From Patiria miniata (lineage: Eukaryota; Echinodermata; Asteroidea; Valvatida; Asterinidae): a stretch of DNA of 64,000 nt. This document shows positions 58,656 to 64,000 of the stretch, piece after piece (the stretch's first letter is position 1; every line of letters starts with the position of its first letter). The stretch spans positions 5,456,001 through 5,520,000 of the forward strand of contig NW_024037065.1 of assembly GCF_015706575.1 (NCBI RefSeq). Reading direction: 5' to 3'. The notes below the pieces were generated by a model. That model was not told the DNA's origin, did not search any database, and worked only from the letters and a program-made list of their open reading frames with translations. Both the position numbers and the translations under genes were made by a program.

Positions 58656-59259
58656 CCGCTGTTGCGCACATAAAGCTGTGCGCATGTGCCACTTTTACAG
58701 CCAGGTCAATGAAAGTGCATAATTCATGAGGTGTGACCTGTGACAGAGGGACGATCAAAATCCTGAAGTGATTGATACATTTTTACATTAGGGGCTTTTC
58801 CATTTTCATGAGTTTGTTCCTAAGAATATAATTGATATAAATAAACCCTCACAAACTAAAAAAAAAAAGCGTATAAGCTTAAAATTTAAACTCAAATACA
58901 GACGCTCCGTTTTTGGTAGTCATGGAGGAAAGGATCATTTTTATGACAAATTTGACTGTGAAGATCAGATTTTCCAAACTTACAAAATGGTTTGCATTAT
59001 TCAGCAAGTTGTGATCTCTCTGAATCATGCGTTTTTGTAAGAGCAAACCCAGCAAGTGATTAAAAAAACTGTTTGATTGTTATTTTTTTTTTCAATCTTG
59101 AACGGAGTTTTCCTCAACGCGACATTGCAGTGTAGTATGATACCCAGTAATTGAGTCTCGTATTTTGTTTGAGGACATGTTCGGAGATACACGGTTCTAA
59201 ATTTCGGACCCGAGGGGAAATCTTGGGCCCAATACGTGGCAAATTTAAACACTTATTTG

Positions 59260-59570
59260 ATAGGACTGCAAAACGGAACAGAAAGAGTCATTGCATACTT
59301 CAGCTGTACACTTTCCAAAGCTGAGCGCAAATACTGTATGACGAGAAAATAGCTCCTGGCTATAATCAGTGCAACGAAGCATTTTCATCACTACCTCTAT
59401 GGCAGAAAATTCCTGATACGTACCGACTATGGTGCATTGAAATGGCTAATGAACTTCAAGAGCCCAGAAGGTCAGACGGCAAGATGGCTAGAATTAAACA
59501 CAAAACACTTTTAATTAAACTAACAACGGACGGGAACAAACAGATATGACTTCTACAACTACGACAACGA
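59260..59570 (+). mobile_element. Ty3/gypsy-type RT-RNase H fragment (fossil)
   Basis: A stretch with VIAYFSCTLSKAERKYC and IRTDYGALKWLMNF is the RT-RNase H junction typical of Ty3/gypsy LTR retrotransposons. It is a short, broken remnant without LTRs in view and abuts the LINE on the opposite strand. Confidence 0.6.
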
Positions 59571-59599
59571 CAGGTCAGCAATAATCAAGTATATAAACA

Positions 59600-61260
59600 A
59601 ATTGAAACCTCAATTTAGTAGTAGGATTCCAACAAAGTGGACTTACATATGCGTTTAAATACAGACAGATTTTTAGAAGTTATGTGCAAGAGAAGTACGT
59701 GTATAAGGCACATGACAGCTTGAGGCTTGACGAGTAAAGTGAGAATGAATGTCGCGATTGTGGGTAAATGTACTTTTAACTGAAGATGGTAGAGTATTAC
59801 GGGTAGATTGATACATGAGGGACCCAAGCTGATAAATATATTTAACTTTAAGAGTTTTATGTATACAAAAGAAGGAATCTGTGTATGTGAGTTAAAGTCG
59901 GCAAAATTAATAATACGTAATGCCTTCTTTTGAAAAGGTAAACAGCCTGTTCAAAATAGTGACCGAACTGGCTCCCCAGGCAAGTAATCCATAATTAAGA
60001 TATGACAAGATTAATGAGTTATAAAGGGAATCTAGAACAAATTTTGAAACAAAATATTTGATCTTATTAATTACACCAGTATTTCTAGAAACCTTTTTTA
60101 AATAGATGGTCAATGTGGTTATTCCATTTTAAACCAGAGTCAACAAGCAAACCAAGAAATTTACAGCAATCGGTTTTTTGGATAACGGTGTTAATAATTT
60201 TTTACTTCACAAGGAATTTCAGTGTCTAAATATACTAGAATCATCGGCAAACAATATAAAAGAAAGTTCCTCAGAGGATTTTGTAAAATCATTAATGTAT
60301 ATTACAAAAAAAGCAAGCGTCCCAATATTGATCCTTGGGGTATGCCATGTGTGAGAAATCTAGATTTTGAATGAGTACCGTCGAAAGATACATATTGGGA
60401 TCTGTTCGAAAGATAATTATTAAACAACTGAAGAGAAGTTCCTCGTTTTCCATAGTGAGAAAGCTTATACAATAACATGTCATGGTCAAGTGTATCAAAA
60501 ACCTTTCAGAGATCAAGAAATATTCCTAGTGTATGCTTACAGTCATCAATTGCTTTTGAAACCTTATCACTAAATCTAAAGGGGCATGAGAAGTTGAATG
60601 TTTGCTACGAAATCCATATTGCGATTTTGACAAAATATTAAATAAATCCAAGAATTTGATAGTGCGTGCATATACACATTTTTCGAAAATCTTAGAAAAA
60701 CACAACAGTAATGATATAGGTCTATAATTGTTCACACAGTTGGGATTTCCCTTTTTTCAAAACTGGGATAACTTCAGCAATTTTCAATTGAGTAGGTACA
60801 ATACCAGTAAAAAAAAGAAGCACTGATTATATGTGTCAGTGGGTTCACATATGGCTAAAATAGAATGTTTAATAATTAGCGTGTTAACTGAATCATGTGC
60901 AGAACTGTGTTTATTTTCTAGGTTGTTGACTATGTCAATCACTTCATATTTGGTTACTGGAGTTAAAAATAATGATTTATCATTTGGATTAGACAAGTAC
61001 TCTTTAAAACCACGGGAGGACTGTGCTGGTGGGATATTACTAGCAAGATTAGGACCGATGTTGGTAAAGTAATCATGGAAACAATCAGCAATTTCATTAG
61101 GATTGGAAACTAAATTTCCCTCTGAAATAATACTTGTATTAGTTTTAGAAGATTTATGTTTATTTAAAATTGAATTAATAACCTTCAAAGAGTTCCGTAC
61201 ACTGTTTTGGACAAGCAGTAAACAAGACACCAATGTAGCCGGGGAAAAAAAGAAGTCAAG
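59600..61260 (-). mobile_element. CR1/L2-like LINE, 5'-truncated, degenerate RT
   Basis: On the minus strand, blocks of a Jockey-superfamily ORF2 run in order: ADCFHDYFTNIGPNLASNI and VTKYEVIDIVNNLENKHSS (61170-60850), NYRPISLLLCFSKIFEK with SQYGFRSKHSTSHA (60735-60600), FLDLRK.FDTLDHDMLLYKLSHYG (about 60540-60440), a GIPQGSILG-like block, FADDSS (60240-60251), and LILSYLNYGLLAWG (about 60040-59960). The C-terminal domain runs to about 59600. The endonuclease domain is missing. At least five frame changes or stops separate the blocks. No 3' tail repeat was recognised. Confidence 0.8.
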
Positions 61261-61289
61261 ATGGGCCCTACAGAACAAAACAGAAACAA

Positions 61290-62600
61290 AAGAAGTTCAA
61301 CGAAAGTAGTAACAATGGAGCGCAGGACTGGACGACGCATGACGCAAATACGCAAAACGCAGGGTTTTTTAAAGTTATGTTGCGCGTTTGACCAGGGGTG
61401 CATTCCACTCTCGCGAACGTTGCCAACGTTTACCAACATTTGCATTGTTCGCGGAGCGGAACGCAATGTGCGCCAACGATGTTGGCAAACATTAGCGAAA
61501 ACGGAGAACGACGTCATGGGGCTGTTCGCTGTTGGCTTGTGACGGTTTTTTTTAAGATAAAGATAGGTAAACAGACGACAGTTTTGTTTTCAATGTGACA
61601 AAAATGATGAAGTTTAGTATTTTTTCGTAGAGTAGGGCGTATCACGGGAATTTGTTTGGTCAGAGAAGCAACGACTTGGATATTAATGGTGAAGAAAGCA
61701 CCGAGTGTCGTGAATTTAAGTTGTAATCGTGACGAAAAGGGAACAATGTGTCGCCTGTCAAATATTGTCGTCTGCAAACGTTAAACAGAGTAGGCCTAGG
61801 CATGGAACGGATATGGTGCTAGGAGAACATGGCTGTAGTTTGCTTTCCCCTCATAAAATTGAGTGAAATACTGACTTTCTGAGTTAAATTCTATTCTCAT
61901 ACTCAACATTTATTGGCAGTGGACATGGTGAATACAGTTGGCAATTTTGCGCGCGAGCAAATTTTTTAAAAATGTTCTCATAATACCCCAAAATAATTGA
62001 AAACTACTCCTATTGTCCCTAACTGTTTTTTTTTTTTTACTTTTTACTTTATTTATTTTTGTGTTTATTTTTTGTTTTGTTTTTAGGGGGTTTACTTTTG
62101 TTGGTGAATCTTACTTTTCTCCACAGACATCAATTTTCCCCCCGAAAGGGAAAAAGCCACATAAGGGGGGGGGGGGGGGCGGCCGTGGGGGAGGTGTTAT
62201 CGGCGTCACCAGCATTTTTTTTCTAGATGGGGTAAAGCAAATTTTTTCCCAGAAATCCCTACACTTATCCAGCACATTCTTGATTTATTTTTATAAGGTT
62301 TTTTTTTTTTAGTTTCTTACGTTTTATTTTTCAGAGTTTTAAAAAAACAAGAAGATAATTTGTTTTCTTAATTAAGTGGGGGCTTTTTGTTTAAACAACG
62401 GTGCAGGGGCCATTTTTACCTGTGGTATATTACTCAGACACTGGTTGTCTGACACCATATCCAATCAAAGGGAATCCTGCAAATATTGCAGCACGTTTTG
62501 CTGATAATGATACAAATAAAATTGTTTTTCCACTTTAAAAAGGTTCAGCAACATGCTGCTTCATTTATCAAATGTCATTTTTACTCCCTAAAATGTGCAG
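61290..62600. other. Intergenic, no gene recognised
   Basis: A CpG-richer patch at 61300-61520 holds a weak inverted repeat around CCAACGTTTACCAAC and GTTGGCAAAC. Poly-T and poly-G runs follow at 62020-62180. No coding support. Confidence 0.35.
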
Positions 62601-63704
62601 TTTCTTGGAGAATAATTGGATCAGAGGCAAATGTCGTCGTAGACAAACCCACTTATGTTGCCGCTGTTGAGAAAAATGGTGAGTATAATGCGCCTATCAA
62701 TTGTTTCCCCCGCCGGGCTGCCCCACCCAAGACGTGGAGATTGTCACTTTTGAAGTGACAAAATCCCCAACCCTCGTCGGGCAAAATGGTAACAATGTAG
62801 TTTGAGTGACCAAAATCCCCACCCTGGGGCATGACCAAATCGTGACCAAATCCCGACAACGGACCTGGGGTAGCGCGCAGGGGGGGGGGGGGGGGGCATT
62901 TGGTAGACGAATAACATGAACTCAAAGCCTTAATAGAATTTTGAATTGATTGGCCCATTGCAGTTATCACATATTATTTAAAGGTATTGTCTGGGTCTCA
63001 GGTCCTTGTTCTTTTTCTCAGAGATCAAACACTTAGGCAATGGTGTCTTAGTCTCACATGGAGGCCATGTACATGTAATAAAATAAAACACTGTAGACAA
63101 TCAAACCCTGAACTTGAAATATTTGTGAAATATTTAACACGACTGCTTTCATTTACAGATCATGCTGTATTGCAAGAGATCATACAGAATGTCACGCAGC
63201 TTCCTCTTCTGGTTAAAGGTAATTACAGAAAGCAACCAGAGAGTCACAAAACAACTTCAATTTACCCTTGACATATTGCACTGGAGTAAACAAACTAAAC
63301 ATGATTTAAAGTAGTCCATGTACATGTACATGTATAACGTAGCAATCGGTCAACACTAAAACAAGGAAGCAATTAAATTGTTGAGAGTGTAGCTTCCATT
63401 TGACCGTTAAAGAATTGCTTGATTATCAACTTATATCAGACACTCTCTTTCTCCATGTTTCGCATTTGTATTGAGTCAATCTTCAAAGTTGTTTTCCAGC
63501 TTTATTACAGTCTAGGTTGTAATTTGTCAAAACAATGCTCGTACAGTATATATTTCAATCCATTTGCCTATTTTCTTTTAGATGTGCAGGATAAAGCCCC
63601 AGCCATGCCAGCTGCAAGCTGCAGTGATTATGAAACATCTCGAGAAAATGATGATGCTACACTAGCTCCCCTGGCCCAACAGGACACATCGAAAGTGCAG
63701 AAAG
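62601..63704 (+). CDS. Three internal exons of an unidentified host gene (partial)
   Basis: The exons 62601-62678, 63159-63218 and 63582-63704 (78, 60 and 123 nt) all have AG/GT borders (GTGCAG|, |GTGAGT; TTACAG|, |GTAATT; TTTTAG|, |GTAGCA) and all are phase 1 to 1, so they join in frame. They read SWRIIGSEANVVVDKPTYVA then AVEKNG; DHAVLQEIIQNVTQLPLLVK; and DVQDKAPAMPAASCSDYETS then a Glu/Asp/Gln-rich tail. The gene should continue to the right of the window and probably to the left. The protein is not recognised. Symmetric phase-1 exons are typical of modular animal proteins. A dispersed repeat lies in the first intron. Confidence 0.55.
62690..62895 (-). repeat. Dispersed repeat copy in an intron (same family as 6720-6850)
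   Basis: It matches the 6.7-kb copy in reverse orientation (TTGTCACTTTTGAAGTGACA, AATCCCCAACCCT, GGGCTGCCCCACCC, CGCCTATCAATTGTTT) and ends near a G run at 62881-62896. Confidence 0.5.
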
Positions 63705-64000
63705 GTAGCAACAATTTTATATTATGTATTAAAGTTGTTGTCTTTGCTCTGACTAAAAATGTCAATTAAGTAGATTTTCTCCAATAAACAATTCATAGAA
63801 TAATTGCCTTCAACAAAAAATCTTCACTTGAGATGCAATACTTTCTGTTTATTGCTACTTGCTGTTGATTGGTGTTAGCTGCATAATGATACATGTATGA
63901 CCACAATTGGTGAGAAAGGCTATTGAGACAGCAATAGCAGGCATAACTGGACGGTGACCAGCATCTATGCAATAACTAATTACTCTGGGAAGTAAAACAT
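63705..64000. other. Probable intron at window edge
   Basis: AT-rich sequence following the donor at 63705. No further exon recognised before the end. Confidence 0.4.

Noticed and set aside
57880-61260. One composite retroelement spanning integrase, RNase H and RT pieces
   Set aside because: The pieces belong to different families, lie on different strands and are separated by unrelated palindromic repeats. They are independent fossils.

Overview
This is a eukaryotic, marine-deuterostome-like window, most likely from an echinoderm or a close relative such as a hemichordate or lancelet. The reasons are AT-rich sequence with GT-AG introns, TACATGTA and AGGCCTA simple motifs, and a transposon fauna of PIF/Harbinger with a SANT partner, Tc1, RAG1-RING-type transposase, BEN and THAP exons. 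There is also a histone-type 3' stem-loop followed by a sea-urchin-like purine element. No bacterial features, CRISPR arrays or rRNA were seen. Most of the window is transposon-derived; host-type coding exons are sparse.

Left part (1-16.4 kb): a degenerate BEN-domain gene lies at 1.06-2.17 kb, followed by several short inverted-repeat elements. A compact Tc1-family (DD34E) transposase gene sits at 9.45-10.42 kb. Its upstream region has a CCAAT box, four CGCGAAA (E2F-like) sites, three of them in 46-bp tandem repeats, and a TATA box. A canonical histone stem-loop plus purine-rich downstream element lies 48 nt after its stop codon. Degenerate tandem repeats fill 12.3-16.2 kb.

Centre (16.4-33.6 kb): two complete-length PIF/Harbinger elements, H1 (16514-26073) and H2 (26102-33465), lie in opposite orientation about 28 bp apart. 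Each has a four-exon DDE transposase gene and a convergent three-exon SANT/Myb-like gene, as the Harbinger two-protein system requires. Both sit at the same position in adjacent units of a GC-rich minisatellite, with 3-bp CTG (CTG/CTC) duplications. H1 is itself riddled with smaller inverted-repeat elements.

Right of that (34-44 kb): probable exons of a second BEN-domain gene (34.6, 36.5, 37.9 and 41.4-42.6 kb) are interleaved with three Harbinger-type MITEs that share GGCCAAA termini and TWA target duplications, and with a 15-bp minisatellite.

45.2-50.5 kb: a broken DNA transposon gene whose N-terminal part resembles the RAG1 zinc/RING region. It is joined to a DDE-type core with GGDKGG, RDYE and GEQGGES motifs (N-RAG-TP-like). 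A Penelope-like or related retroelement fragment with a 49-bp minisatellite interrupts it.

50.9-61.3 kb: a graveyard of SGNH-hydrolase, RT, integrase and RNase H fragments, a CR1/L2-like LINE on the minus strand, a THAP exon, and a cluster of palindromic elements built from short phrases containing TCCGAC. The last 1.4 kb carries three phase-1 exons of an unidentified host gene. Many coding breaks are 1-bp indels in homopolymers, so some may be sequencing errors.
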